DNA of 64,000 nt from JBGRQA01 sp041725895 (GCA_041725895.1 JBGRQA010000011.1:62001-126000); one strand, 5' to 3'; shown: positions 17,398 to 26,908, counted from the first letter of the stretch. Made by a program: numbers and translations. Notes: generated by a model not told the origin, from the sequence alone.

Positions 17398-18200
17398 ATA
17401 AAAACCCAGGAATGTTGTGCTTTCAAAAGGTTTCGACTGTGTCTCCCCAATAACAGCATAACACAAAAAATCAGGACTAATGGAGGAAAGAAAGACAAAC
17501 CGAAAGTAGCAGCATCCATCGATGGGTATGGATAAAGATTTTATATTTGAATTACAGAGTTGTAATCAACTCCATCTGTCCCTAACAGAAATTAAGTCAT
17601 TATCTGTCAAGTTATTTTAGGAAGAGTCATCCTTTTATGCATTGGAAGTGGCCCCGGGAGATTTTTATGCTGTCCCGGGCAAATTTCTATTTTTCCCGGG
17701 AGGATTTGAACCACCCCGGGCAGATTTCTTGAAGTCCCGGGAAAATTTTGAAGTTTCCCGGAGCAATTAGCCCCATCCCGGGTTGTATTTTGCCTCTCCC
17801 GGCCGATTCTACCCCTTCCCGGGAGCCAAAACCCCTTCCCGGGAGGACAACACCAGCTATGTTCAATATTCCGGAGCAGAAGGGCGAAGATGGAACCACC
17901 TCTTCCCAATCCATCCGGTGTCAAGTCCAAAATTGGAATCTCAAAGAAGGAGCTCCCAATTTTCTATCATAAAACATATTTTCTTATCCTTTTGAATTCC
18001 TTCAACTTAAGTCACAGATACCGGTTTCGAAACCAAAAAGAGGTACAATATCAGTTATCATATCATTTATTTTTCTAATTTCGCAGGCTGGAATATTGTA
18101 CAATTCTTAGGTTCCTGTTGAGGTTCGCCATAGAGTGAATTATCAATAGCAAAAGAGAGCCCAATGACCTAATTAATATTTTATCTATAATAACATTACT
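17398..18200. other. 803-nt intergenic region containing a CCCGGG array
   Basis: No gene is supported. Open frames on both strands across 17607-17995 are by-products of the GC-rich repeat (Pro/Gly-rich translations in several frames). The rest is AT-rich and unremarkable, ending with the likely promoter region of the TM2 gene. Confidence 0.6.
17653..17843. repeat. ten CCCGGG-type palindromic cores at 20-21 bp period
   Basis: CCCGGG or a one-base variant begins at 17653, 17674, 17695, 17715, 17736, 17757 (CCCGGA), 17777, 17798 (CCCGGC), 17818 and 17838. The spacings are 21, 21, 20, 21, 21, 20, 21, 20 and 20. Linkers are AT-rich (often AGATTT or AAATTT) and poorly conserved, while the palindrome is kept. 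Because the period alternates between 20 and 21, the array cannot be a continuous coding repeat. Two helical turns per unit would place every core on the same face of the DNA. Confidence 0.85.
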
Positions 18201-18539
18201 ATGGAACAAAGCAAAATTGACTTGTTTATCTCGACTATGAACGAGAAATTCCCAACTGAGAACACTATGGCTATTCGTTCACAACTGGAAAAACTGGATG
18301 ATACCAAATTTGCCATGCTGCAGACTCTGCCATACAAGAACCCAACTACTCTGTTGATTTTCTCCCTTTTCCTGGGTGGTTTAGGTGTTGATCGTTTCAT
18401 GCTGGGTCAAACTGGTGTGGGAATTGCCAAACTTCTTACCTGCGGTGGTTTCGGTTTTTGGACCATCATCGACTGGTTCCTGATCATGGGTAAGACCAAG
18501 GAAGTAAACTATCAATTGTTAATGCGCAATGCACTGTAA
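18201..18539 (+). CDS. TM2-domain membrane protein
   Basis: Product of 112 residues. The TM2 domain is clear: NPTTLLIFSLFLGGLGVDRF, MLGQTGVGIAKLLTCGGFGF, then WTIIDWFLIMG, giving two membrane helices with the conserved GxDRF and GxWxxxD-type motifs. The N-terminal ~45 residues are soluble. The function of TM2 proteins in bacteria is not settled. The last 11 nt overlap the start of the DUF2752 gene, so the two are translationally coupled. Confidence 0.9.
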   Translation: MEQSKIDLFISTMNEKFPTENTMAIRSQLEKLDDTKFAMLQTLPYKNPTTLLIFSLFLGGLGVDRFMLGQTGVGIAKLLTCGGFGFWTIIDWFLIMGKTKEVNYQLLMRNAL

Positions 18540-18924
18540 CAATTTAAAATATACCTATCCCGCCGGAATCGCCCTGATCCTGGCGGGATATTTTATTTTT
18601 GCCCAAACCCCCTCCCTGTTCTCCCAAATCACCTTCTGCCCCTTTAAAACTCTCACCGGAATTCCCTGTCCGGCCTGCGGATCCACCCGTGCCACTTCTC
18701 TACTACTCCAGGGCCATTTGCGCGAAGCTGTTATGCTGAATCCCCTGGTACTACTGGTCCACCTCATCATCCCTGTCTTCCTGTTCTGGATGTTGTACGA
18801 TATCCTGAAGGGACGGGACACTTTCCTCCCGAATCTAAAAAAGGATTGGAATCCCAAAGTGAAAGTTTTGGTATTCGGCATTATCCTCTGCAATTGGATC
18901 TGGAATATCTACAAGGGTCTGTGA
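18529..18924 (+). CDS. DUF2752 membrane protein
   Basis: Product of 131 residues with three hydrophobic segments. The family motif CPFKTLTGIPCPACGSTRA lies near residues 37-55, with Cys positions that could bind a metal. DUF2752 genes are commonly next to TM2 genes in Bacteroidota. The ATG at 18529 lies inside the TM2 coding sequence in another frame. Function unknown. Confidence 0.88.
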   Translation: MHCNNLKYTYPAGIALILAGYFIFAQTPSLFSQITFCPFKTLTGIPCPACGSTRATSLLLQGHLREAVMLNPLVLLVHLIIPVFLFWMLYDILKGRDTFLPNLKKDWNPKVKVLVFGIILCNWIWNIYKGL

Positions 18925-19092
18925 TATCGATGGTACTATGGTTGGGAAGATGGGATAAGGTTTGTACTAAGGTTTAAAAACCAATAATAAGGTTTTGCTT
19001 AGTGTCAGCGGTCTCCAATCCCATCAAAACAACAAAATAAAACCTTAGTAGCACAAAATATTTTTCGTTTCTTTGCCCCCAAAATAAGAACA

Positions 19093-19410
19093 ATGACAAG
19101 AATCCATTTCCACGAAGATTTCTACGAGCCCATTCGCAGGGGCGAAAAAACCCAAACTGCCCGCCTGGATGAACCGGTATACCCTCTGGGCGATGCCGTA
19201 GCCGATTTTTCGGATGGGCGAAGTCTCCCCATCCAAATAACGAAGGTGTCCTGCAAGTGCTTCCGGAATGTGAGCCCGGAGGAGGTGAGAAAGGATGGAT
19301 TTGAGAGTAAGGAGGAGCTTTGGGGAGTCCTTCAGGGCTTTTACCCCAACATTCAGGACTCGGATTTCCTCATGCTGGTGGAGTTCCGGTGTACCACTAA
19401 TGATAAATAA
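19093..19410 (+). CDS. ASCH-domain protein (YqfB-like)
   Basis: Product of 105 residues. IRRGEKTQTARL and YPLGDAVADFSDGRS match the ASCH pattern (basic residue-x-GxKTxTxR, then a strand with GD), and the C-terminal YPNIQDSDFLMLVEFRC aligns with the end of E. coli YqfB, an N4-acetylcytidine amidohydrolase. The conserved Lys and Thr of the GEKTQT segment are the expected catalytic region. The gene stands alone. Confidence 0.75.
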   Translation: MTRIHFHEDFYEPIRRGEKTQTARLDEPVYPLGDAVADFSDGRSLPIQITKVSCKCFRNVSPEEVRKDGFESKEELWGVLQGFYPNIQDSDFLMLVEFRCTTNDK

Positions 19411-19807
19411 TCAAAGATGATAGGGCAACGGAACAACAAATTTCACCCCAAAAATAAACATTGCCCACTCTACAAAATATTCCAATCCGAAACCTAGAAC
19501 CTGAAACCGGTTCCTCCACCATATCAGAAGGATCACCCATCCTATGCCCCAGCGGGGCAATCTATCTGTAGCGAAACACACAAGGAAGCAGGGCTAACGG
19601 CGTTGCAGGAAGCCATTCAAAGCAACCAGGCTCCCTTGCACCGCCTGTCAATTCCCTTACTTGTGGATACACCCCCAACAACTGCATCATCAACCACACA
19701 ACAAACACCTCCTACCGAAACCAGGAACCAGAAACTCAGAACAAGGAACCCCAAACACCCCAACTCCATCACACAATGGCAACAGCTCCCTATCTTGTAG
19801 ACACATC
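19411..19807. other. 397-nt intergenic region with a short palindrome
   Basis: Contains TGCCCCAGCGGGGCA (about 19549-19563) followed by ATCTATCTGTAGCG, similar in style to the dispersed palindromes near 54.4-54.9 kb. Short frames here translate to Thr/Pro/Gln-rich low complexity and are not taken as genes. Confidence 0.45.
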
Positions 19808-20812
19808 CTACGGCACCAGCACCACCCGAAATCGTGCCTGATTGCTCAACATGTGCTCATAAGCTTCGTTAGCCTTTTTCAATGGGAAAGTCTCCACTAG
19901 AGGCCGGATATTGGTCAACTGGCTAAAATTAAGCGTATCCTCCGAATCCATTGCCGTACCGGCGGGCCAACCACTCACCGAACGACGCCCCACGATTAAC
20001 TGCAGGGGAGAAACTGCAACCGGCTCCATGGAAGCCCCTACAACGATCAATTTCCCGTTCAGGGCCAACCCATCTACTACACCAGACATCAATTCGGAAT
20101 TGGGAGCCGTAGCCAGAATAACATTGGCACCCCCCATCTCCTGTAGCACATCCACCACATTTTCTGCGGAAGCATTCACATATACATGAGCGCCCAATTG
20201 TAAGGCCAAATCCCTTTTGGATTCGCCACCGGAAATGGCTACGGTTTGAAAGCCCATTTTACTTGCATATTGCAATGCAAGGTGTCCCAAACCACCAATT
20301 CCCTGAATGGCGACAACCTGTCCCGGCGTGGCCCCACTGTTGCGAAGGGCATTAAAGGTGGTAATTCCGGCACAAAGCAAGGGAGCCGCATCATTAGCCC
20401 CTAATTCAAAGGGCACCAAAGCCAAAGCCTCCTGTGGGGCCACCATGTACTCAGCGTATCCGCCATCGTAAGTAATTCCGGCTATTTTTGCATTTTCGCA
20501 ATTGATGAAATCTCCCCTTCTACAGGGTTTACAAGCAAAACAATGGCCTCCGTGCCATCCTACACCAACCCGTTGGCCTGTGTACCAGTATTTCACTTCG
20601 GAACCAACCTCCTCAATGGTTCCCACTACTTCGTGTCCGGGTACCCTGGGCAATTGCAGCCCTGGAAACATTCCTTCCTTTACAAACTGATCGCTGTGAC
20701 AAATACCACAAGCTTCCACCTTTATCAAAACCTCATCCTCTCGGGGACTGGGAATGGGAAGATCCACCATTTCGAAGGGACCACCCGCAACTTTTACCTG
20801 CATCGCTAACAT
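19808..20812 (-). CDS. zinc-dependent alcohol dehydrogenase (propanol-preferring type)
   Basis: Product of 334 residues. It is a medium-chain dehydrogenase oxidising alcohols with NAD(P)+. Catalytic zinc ligands are in CGICHSDQ and GHEVVG; the structural zinc lobe is CFACKPCRRGDFINC with four Cys. The nucleotide-binding loop is GIGGLGHLALQ. Length and motif order fit the AdhA/AdhP group. ATG codons at 20812 and 20803 are both possible. It is a single gene. Confidence 0.92.
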   Translation of the reverse strand: MLAMQVKVAGGPFEMVDLPIPSPREDEVLIKVEACGICHSDQFVKEGMFPGLQLPRVPGHEVVGTIEEVGSEVKYWYTGQRVGVGWHGGHCFACKPCRRGDFINCENAKIAGITYDGGYAEYMVAPQEALALVPFELGANDAAPLLCAGITTFNALRNSGATPGQVVAIQGIGGLGHLALQYASKMGFQTVAISGGESKRDLALQLGAHVYVNASAENVVDVLQEMGGANVILATAPNSELMSGVVDGLALNGKLIVVGASMEPVAVSPLQLIVGRRSVSGWPAGTAMDSEDTLNFSQLTNIRPLVETFPLKKANEAYEHMLSNQARFRVVLVP

Positions 20813-21207
20813 TTCTTCTCCTCCACATTAATCAACATCACATAAACATTAAGGGGCAAAGGCATTCCACTCACCGAAAGAAGCTAAGAATCGATTAACC
20901 GGATCAGGACCAACGATGCGATTCAATCCCCTTTCCTCCTGTATCAGAATGCGTAAGGGAGAAGATAAGAAAGGAGACAACAAAAATCAAGACCAACAGG
21001 TACTATTTACTGAAATTTTGACCAATCTCCCATACAGAAGATCGCTACAGAATAGAATCGCTTACTTTTTAAAAGAGGATCAGGAAGACGGAAATCAATA
21101 TCTGATATTTAAAACCTAAAAAACAAAAAGAAGACAATAATGCACCCCCTCCCCTACCCCACGGGTTTCGAGAAATAACTTTTGGATGAATTGCTTCAAA
21201 CACAAAA
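20813..21207. other. intergenic region, nothing recognised
   Basis: Separates the alcohol dehydrogenase start from the terminator of the outer-membrane receptor gene. One 67-residue frame (20916-21119) is Lys/Gln/Asn-rich and unsupported. Confidence 0.5.
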
Positions 21208-21243
21208 AAAACCGGAAATACTCCTGGGACTATTTCCGGTTTT
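21200..21243 (-). terminator. intrinsic terminator of the receptor gene
   Basis: AAAACCGGAAATA (21208-21220) pairs perfectly with TATTTCCGGTTTT (21231-21243) around a 10-nt loop; on the minus strand it is followed by TTTTGTG. It starts 20 nt after the stop at 21264. Confidence 0.85.
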
Positions 21244-21263
21244 CAATTCAACATGAGCAGCTT

Positions 21264-23651
21264 TTACAAGGAACCGCTCTTTAAATTATTCCTGGTTTTA
21301 AATACCTTCTTCTTCGAACGATTAATCCGGTAACGCTTTCCGAAATTGTAACGAAAACTCAGGTAAACAATTTGTCTTTCGTAATCAAAATTCAAATGCT
21401 GACGAAAATCGCTTCCATAGGTATAGGAAGAGAATTCACGAGTTTTAAACAGGTCGGTAATCTTTAAAGACAAAGCCCCTTTGTTCTTCAGAATCCGCTT
21501 GGTAATGTACAGATCCATAAAATACATATCGCTGTAATCTCCCTGCAATTGGGGATTCTCCGATTCGTAAACACCATACAGGGTGATGGACCATTTCTTG
21601 GGAAGATAAAAGGAGCTATTGAATTGTGTGAACCAGAAAAAATCATCGTTACTACTTGCTTTTCCTTCAATATCCCCATCTAAATCGCTATACCTTCCGG
21701 TTAAATTGTAATTAATTCTCCACCATTTGAATGGCCTCCACGAAAAGTTCACATCCATTCCTCCATAATTCAACTGATCCAGATTCTCATACATCTTATG
21801 TGAAACTCCCTCCTCATCTACAGTCTGCATCAACTGAATTACCTTATCCACATTTTTCCAGTAAACCGTAGTTGCAAAAGTCAATTTCTTCCACTTTTTC
21901 ACATATTCCAGTTCAATAAAATGAGAATACTCCGGACGCAATGAAGGATTCCCAACCGACAATCTTTTGGTATCGGAAAGATACTGGTTGGGGTTGATCA
22001 TACTTGCTGTAGGACGGAAAATCTTACGACTGTAGGAAGTCTTCACAATTTGTTTCTTGGCCAAATTCCAACTTAAATTCAAACTGGGAAAGAAATCAAA
22101 ATAATCACTCTCGTAATTCACATTGTTGGATACATCGGAATATTCTCCGCGCAACCCCAATTGCCAGGAAAAAACTTTCCCCTTCCGGGACATCATGGCA
22201 TAGGCTCCATGAACATCTTCCTGGTACTCGGTAGGCGCTTCGCTTTTACGGGAATCGAATTCGAATCGCTTCCCCAGGTATCCCGTTTCAAAGGTATAGT
22301 TCTTTTTAAAAGGATGCACATAATCCACTTGTCCAACAGTCTCCTTACGATCCGTAAGCATCATATCAGTAGAACTTATTGGCCCTGTCGATCCAATAAA
22401 ATCTTCATATTTACCGAAATATTCTGTTGAGGTTGTAGAATAGGCCGCATCAACCGACAAGCTTTGTCCCTTCTTCTTAAAAGTTCGCAAGTAAGTAAAA
22501 TGATAGGCTTCTCCATCCAGGTCGCCATCTACATCTCCCCTACGTTCGCTATTCCCCAGGGGTGATCCATCCAGGGCAGAATATCTGTACTTAGTTACAT
22601 TGTCTCTCTCCAAATCATATTTCCGGGGAGAGAACGAAACTCCAATAGTATTGAACTTATTGGGAAGAAAATCCACCCCAACGGTTCCGGAATAGAATAC
22701 ATTCCGACTCACACGATCGGCTGAATGATCGACAGCTCGTGGAGAGGTAGTAAGATTCTCCATTCTCTGAATCTGCAGGTCACGCCCAAGGGATTGATCC
22801 TTATAGGCCAATTTACCATAGAAATTGAATAATCCGGTTCGGCAACTCATAGCTGTTGTCGCATCGTATTTGTCACGAGTTCCAACCCGGGTGAAAACCG
22901 AACCGTTAAAACCTTTGGTTCGGTCCTTCTTCATTATAATATTGATAATTCCAGCAGCTCCGGAAGCCGTATATTTGGCAGATGGATTGGTGATCACCTC
23001 AACCCTGGCAACCGAATTGGCAGGCAATTGACTCAATACATCAGAAGGATTAACGCCAATTAGCCCCGACAGCTTTCCATCAATCATAATTTTAACTCCT
23101 GAATTTCCCCGCAAAGATATATTACCATCCGGATCTGCTGTAACATTTGGTAGAGTAGCAAGAACATCGGTTATCATCCCTCCTTCACTGACAGGAGTTT
23201 TAGCAACATTATAGGAAATATGATCCAGCTGACTCTTTCTAAACTTTTCGTCACCTGCAACAACAACCTCTTCTAATTTGGCATAATCAAGGGCTAAATT
23301 CAGCTTTCCCAACTCCAAACCTTTACTGTTTTTCACAGCAAGTTCAGCAAATGTTTTGGTTGCATACCCAAGGTATTCCACCTTTACAAAAACGTCAGTG
23401 GCAGGAAGTTTCTCCAAACGAAAATCTCCTCTCCTATTTGTTATGGTGCCCGCAAGAAGAGTAGAATCTTTACTCTGGTATACTGAGACTGTGGCAAATT
23501 CAAGTGGTCTATGAGTGTTTTGATCAGCAACCTGTCCATGAATCCATCCGGAACCTTCGGGCAATTGCTCAGGTGCTTTCCCCCCACTTTGTGCAAAGGA
23601 TGAAAAACAAAACAGTCCACCTACAAAATACAGTAGTGCTTTTTTCAACAT
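21264..23651 (-). CDS. outer-membrane beta-barrel receptor (TonB-receptor-like)
   Basis: Product of 795 residues. The signal peptide ends near SFAQ (residue ~21). Residues ~35-125 form a carboxypeptidase-regulatory-like domain (GQVADQNTHRPLEFATVSVY, then LPATDVFVKVEYLGY). A plug domain follows (PNVTADPDGNISLRGNSGV, then RVEVITNPSAKY and GAAGIINIIMKK), and the rest is a barrel of the OMP_b-brl_3 class ending YLSFRYNFGKRY plus a basic tail. No TonB box is evident. It lies downstream of a histidine kinase and OmpR-type regulator on the same strand, a frequent arrangement in Bacteroidota, so the two-component system may control it. Ligand unknown. Confidence 0.88.
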   Translation of the reverse strand: MLKKALLYFVGGLFCFSSFAQSGGKAPEQLPEGSGWIHGQVADQNTHRPLEFATVSVYQSKDSTLLAGTITNRRGDFRLEKLPATDVFVKVEYLGYATKTFAELAVKNSKGLELGKLNLALDYAKLEEVVVAGDEKFRKSQLDHISYNVAKTPVSEGGMITDVLATLPNVTADPDGNISLRGNSGVKIMIDGKLSGLIGVNPSDVLSQLPANSVARVEVITNPSAKYTASGAAGIINIIMKKDRTKGFNGSVFTRVGTRDKYDATTAMSCRTGLFNFYGKLAYKDQSLGRDLQIQRMENLTTSPRAVDHSADRVSRNVFYSGTVGVDFLPNKFNTIGVSFSPRKYDLERDNVTKYRYSALDGSPLGNSERRGDVDGDLDGEAYHFTYLRTFKKKGQSLSVDAAYSTTSTEYFGKYEDFIGSTGPISSTDMMLTDRKETVGQVDYVHPFKKNYTFETGYLGKRFEFDSRKSEAPTEYQEDVHGAYAMMSRKGKVFSWQLGLRGEYSDVSNNVNYESDYFDFFPSLNLSWNLAKKQIVKTSYSRKIFRPTASMINPNQYLSDTKRLSVGNPSLRPEYSHFIELEYVKKWKKLTFATTVYWKNVDKVIQLMQTVDEEGVSHKMYENLDQLNYGGMDVNFSWRPFKWWRINYNLTGRYSDLDGDIEGKASSNDDFFWFTQFNSSFYLPKKWSITLYGVYESENPQLQGDYSDMYFMDLYITKRILKNKGALSLKITDLFKTREFSSYTYGSDFRQHLNFDYERQIVYLSFRYNFGKRYRINRSKKKVFKTRNNLKSGSL

Positions 23652-23979
23652 AGTTAGTAGTTATTCAGAAATGATTTATAATTCTCCTTAAAACAATGAT
23701 TCAATATATTACCTCACTGTTTTAAGGCTACACAAAAATAGAAAAATAAAGCATTTCTCAAAATAACTTTTTAACATATTTTCAATCCACTATAATACAT
23801 AATTATATTGATTATCACATTTACAACCGTTCATCAGTCAACCATAACCAACCATAAGCCACAAGCAACCTATAATCATTACTGATTATTTTTCAAAAGA
23901 AACCAGAAAAGCCAAACGAATATTATCACTGAAGATGAAGCACTTCCAATAACACCAAACAAAACCTACTAAACAATAA
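23652..23979. other. 328-nt upstream region of the receptor gene
   Basis: AT-rich leader and promoter region between the histidine kinase stop and the receptor start. It contains the inverted repeat at 23686-23727 and no gene. Confidence 0.5.
23686..23727. promoter_or_regulatory. 13-bp inverted repeat upstream of receptor gene
   Basis: CCTTAAAACAATG (23686-23698) and CACTGTTTTAAGG (23715-23727) are inverted copies with one mismatch, separated by 16 nt, 35-76 nt upstream of the receptor ATG. It is either a 5' UTR hairpin or an operator for the adjacent OmpR-type regulator. Confidence 0.4.
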
Positions 23980-25236
23980 TTAAAATTTCAATCGCATACA
24001 ATGCATTCCTTCCCGGTACTCATAGAGAATGGAAAATCCATTTAAATCGCAAATCTTTTTCACAATAGCCAGTCCCAATCCCAGAGATTCACTGGAATTC
24101 CCATTATGATAGAAACGTTGAAAAATTTTCTCGGATTCAAATTGGAGGGGAGCCCCTGTATTCCGTAATATTAGTTCATTTTCGAAGGTTTCGATACATA
24201 TCTGCCCTTCCGGATGATTGTACCGAATGGCGTTTTTCATCAGGTTGCCCAGTAGAATGTCAAGCAAAAATGGATCAATCATCAGCTTTTGCTTCTCATC
24301 CAACTGTGATTTTATTTCAATATCTTTCAATTGAGCCAAATCCTCAAAACCAAAAATCATTTCCTTCAGAAAAGTTGCCATTGCAATCTCCTCCCGGGCC
24401 ACAAACTCCTGGTTCTCGATCTTCGTCAACAAATTCAAAGTTCGGCTCAACCGCGACAATTTGGACGCAGAACGATTAATAGAGGAAAGAGGAAGTAAAA
24501 GTGACTCATCCAGGTTCTCTCGTCGCAGTATACTTTCAATTTTCGCCTTAATAATAGCCAAAGGGGTCTGAATTTCATGGGCTGTATTTTCAGTATACTC
24601 TTTCAGGTTGTGGTAATCGGTTTCAACCTTAGTGATCAGCTGACTGTAAAGCATATTTAACTCCCTGAACTCCCTGGTAGAGGTCTTCTTCAAATTGAGA
24701 CTATCGCTTTGATTGAATGAAAAGTTCCTGATTTGCCCCAAAGTATGGTAGAAGGGCCGCCACAACCATCCCGATATAAACAAGTTGGAAGCAACCAAAA
24801 CAACAACCAACCCCACAAACACCCACACCAGGCTACTAAAAATTCCATGCAACAGTGCCCGATATTCCTCCACATATTTATAGAGAGAGATTTGATAGTA
24901 GCGATCGTCCACCTTTCTGACAAAAGTCTTTTTAAGAAACAACTGAGGCTCTTTGGCCTCATCATCCATCAGGAGCGTATCCTTATAGGCAACAAAATTT
25001 GTGTCTCGATGAACAGTGCCCAGATCCACAACCTGCCGGTACAGGTGATTGATTTCGCCCATCTTATAGTGATGAGCTATTCGATAAAGGGTACTGTGCT
25101 CCTTTCGATGAAAATGACGCTCAGTCTGTTTATCAAACAGCTTTTGGAATTGCCTTGATATTAACAAACCACTCGCAGTAAAAGCCCCTAAGAACAGCAA
25201 GAGGTAGAGTATCGTTGTTTTTGATATTAGTTTCAT
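23980..25236 (-). CDS. two-component sensor histidine kinase
   Basis: Product of 418 residues. TM1 at about 8-26, an extracytoplasmic sensor segment, TM2 at about 132-153, then HisKA with NTAHEIQTPLAIIK (phosphoacceptor His220), an N box LMKNAIRYNHPEG and a G box SLGLGLAIVKKICDLNG. The architecture is that of OmpR-paired kinases. It follows its response regulator by 115 nt on the same strand and precedes the receptor gene. The signal is unknown. Confidence 0.93.
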   Translation of the reverse strand: MKLISKTTILYLLLFLGAFTASGLLISRQFQKLFDKQTERHFHRKEHSTLYRIAHHYKMGEINHLYRQVVDLGTVHRDTNFVAYKDTLLMDDEAKEPQLFLKKTFVRKVDDRYYQISLYKYVEEYRALLHGIFSSLVWVFVGLVVVLVASNLFISGWLWRPFYHTLGQIRNFSFNQSDSLNLKKTSTREFRELNMLYSQLITKVETDYHNLKEYTENTAHEIQTPLAIIKAKIESILRRENLDESLLLPLSSINRSASKLSRLSRTLNLLTKIENQEFVAREEIAMATFLKEMIFGFEDLAQLKDIEIKSQLDEKQKLMIDPFLLDILLGNLMKNAIRYNHPEGQICIETFENELILRNTGAPLQFESEKIFQRFYHNGNSSESLGLGLAIVKKICDLNGFSILYEYREGMHCMRLKF

Positions 25237-25351
25237 AGCTTATTATATATCGGTAGTATTATCCCGGTGACCATCAAAAAGTCTCCGCCTTTGCAGTCCT
25301 AAATCTTCACAAAATCACAATTGCCAAAAACGCCCTGACAAACGCGTTGGT

Positions 25352-26026
25352 TTACCCCACAAATTTATATCCCATCCCATAAACCGACTTAATCTGATCT
25401 TCTCCTCCGGCTTGAATCATTTTCTTTCTCAAATTTTTGATATGGGTGTAGATGAAATCGAAGTTATCTGCCAGATCAATCTGATCCTCCCAAAGATGTT
25501 CCGCAATATTTTCCTTGGTAAGAACACGGTTTCGGTTGTAAAGAAAATAGAGCAGCAACTCGTATTCCTTTCGGGTGAGATTCAATTCCTGCTTTCCAAT
25601 CATCACTCTACTACTTAGGGTATCCACCCACAAATCGCCCACCTGAATACAATTGTTGCCGTCAAACTTTTTCCGCCGAATCAATGAACGAACCCGTGCG
25701 TTCAACTCTGCCAGGTGAAAGGGCTTGGTAATATAATCATCAGCCCCCAATTCAAGCCCCTCTAATTTGTCATCCAATGAATTTTTTGCGGATACAATCA
25801 GAATCCCTGCTTCGGAACGTTGTCCCTTCATTTCCCGAATAATATTCATTCCATTACCATCGGGAAGGCCCAAATCCAAAACAACAACATCATAGGCATA
25901 AAGATGCACCTTTTCAGAAGCCTCCTGATAGGTAAACACGCGTTCACAAATAAAGCCCTCATCTCGCAAGTAGTTGGCCGTAGTTTCAGAAAGCTCCCGG
26001 TTATCTTCAACAATCAAAATCTTCAT
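25352..26026 (-). CDS. OmpR-family response regulator
   Basis: Product of 224 residues. Receiver domain with acidic pocket E7/D8, phosphoacceptor D51 (VVVLDLGLPDG), and the conserved Lys in DDYITKPF. A C-terminal winged helix of the Trans_reg_C type includes LTRKEYELLLYFLYNRNRVLT and ends KSVYGMGYKFVG. It forms a pair with the kinase immediately downstream. Upstream, the gene is divergent from the Ntn-hydrolase gene. Confidence 0.95.
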   Translation of the reverse strand: MKILIVEDNRELSETTANYLRDEGFICERVFTYQEASEKVHLYAYDVVVLDLGLPDGNGMNIIREMKGQRSEAGILIVSAKNSLDDKLEGLELGADDYITKPFHLAELNARVRSLIRRKKFDGNNCIQVGDLWVDTLSSRVMIGKQELNLTRKEYELLLYFLYNRNRVLTKENIAEHLWEDQIDLADNFDFIYTHIKNLRKKMIQAGGEDQIKSVYGMGYKFVG

Positions 26027-26164
26027 CCTGTAAAATTACAAAATGATTTTGAAGCAATTTTGAAGCCCGGGCCTCTTTTCTCCATTCAAATTTCATTGAG
26101 TTGACCATTGACCTTTCCTTTTAGATTCCGTAAATTTAAAGAACTCACACTAAATTCAGGATTC

Positions 26165-26908
26165 ATGTCATTAGTTATCTCATTGTATGTAAGAGAAGGA
26201 ATTGTAATGGCTTCTGACAGCCGTCTAACCATCAATTCCGAAGAACCAGGTCCCGAAGGTAAAAATATTTACACATTGGCGGCTACCATGACCGATACCA
26301 ACAACAAAACCTTCCTGGCTTTCAACAGAATTGGCATTTCCACTTTCGGACAGGCAGCCATTCAAGGCATTCCTGTAGCAGGGTTTATTGATTCCTTTAT
26401 CCATCAAATAGACCAGACCCCAAATTTAAGCGTAGAACAATTCTCAAGAAAGCTTCTGGAATATTTCCGGAAGTTTGATCCCATACCTGACATCGGCTTC
26501 CATGTTGGGGGTTACGAAAATTCGAACCAGGGCCCCATTCCCCAAATATTCAGGGTGGTTCCCCTTCTCAACAGCTACGAATTAGCCAATCCTCCCCAGG
26601 ACGGACAATACATTCAAGGAGCCTCATGGGATGGTGAGGGAGATATTTTGGCGCGTCTGATTCAGCCCGTTACGCATCAACAAGGACCTGGACAAAGTCA
26701 TGAATTACCTCACTTCCAAATTCCCTGGCAAATCTTCACTCTACAGGATGCCATCGATTTTGCAGTTTATGCCATTCGAACCACAATCGACTCCATTCGA
26801 TTTCAGCCTCGGCCCAAAACTGTTGGGGGTCCCATCGATGTGCTTGTTATAAAACCGGACGGCACCCAATGGATTGCCAAAAAAGAACTTAGTATCTCAA
26901 ACAATTAA
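26165..26908 (+). CDS. proteasome-like Ntn-hydrolase family protein
   Basis: Product of 247 residues from the ATG at 26165; the frame is open 19 codons further but those residues do not fit. After Met removal the N-terminus SLVISLYVREGIVMASDSRL aligns residue for residue with proteasome beta subunits (TTTVGVVxKDGVVLAADSRA): Ser takes the place of the catalytic Thr1, Asp17 is kept, and a Lys (EGKNIY) falls close to Lys33. The rest is not close to HslV. The family probably has an Ntn fold and may be a self-processing hydrolase or protease; the substrate is unknown. It stands alone, divergent from the two-component operon. Confidence 0.7.
   Translation: MSLVISLYVREGIVMASDSRLTINSEEPGPEGKNIYTLAATMTDTNNKTFLAFNRIGISTFGQAAIQGIPVAGFIDSFIHQIDQTPNLSVEQFSRKLLEYFRKFDPIPDIGFHVGGYENSNQGPIPQIFRVVPLLNSYELANPPQDGQYIQGASWDGEGDILARLIQPVTHQQGPGQSHELPHFQIPWQIFTLQDAIDFAVYAIRTTIDSIRFQPRPKTVGGPIDVLVIKPDGTQWIAKKELSISNN

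Noticed and set aside
17653..17843. CCCGGG array as a CRISPR
   Set aside because: The constant part is only 6 bp, period is about 20 bp, and no cas gene is nearby.
17607..17995. Several open frames on both strands across the CCCGGG region (Pro/Gly-rich products)
   Set aside because: The 20/21 bp mixed period breaks every frame, the frames overlap on both strands and the products are low complexity; they are by-products of the repeat.
19603..19900. Two overlapping Thr/Pro/Gln-rich frames
   Set aside because: Low-complexity translation of the intergenic sequence in two frames, partly antisense to the alcohol dehydrogenase.
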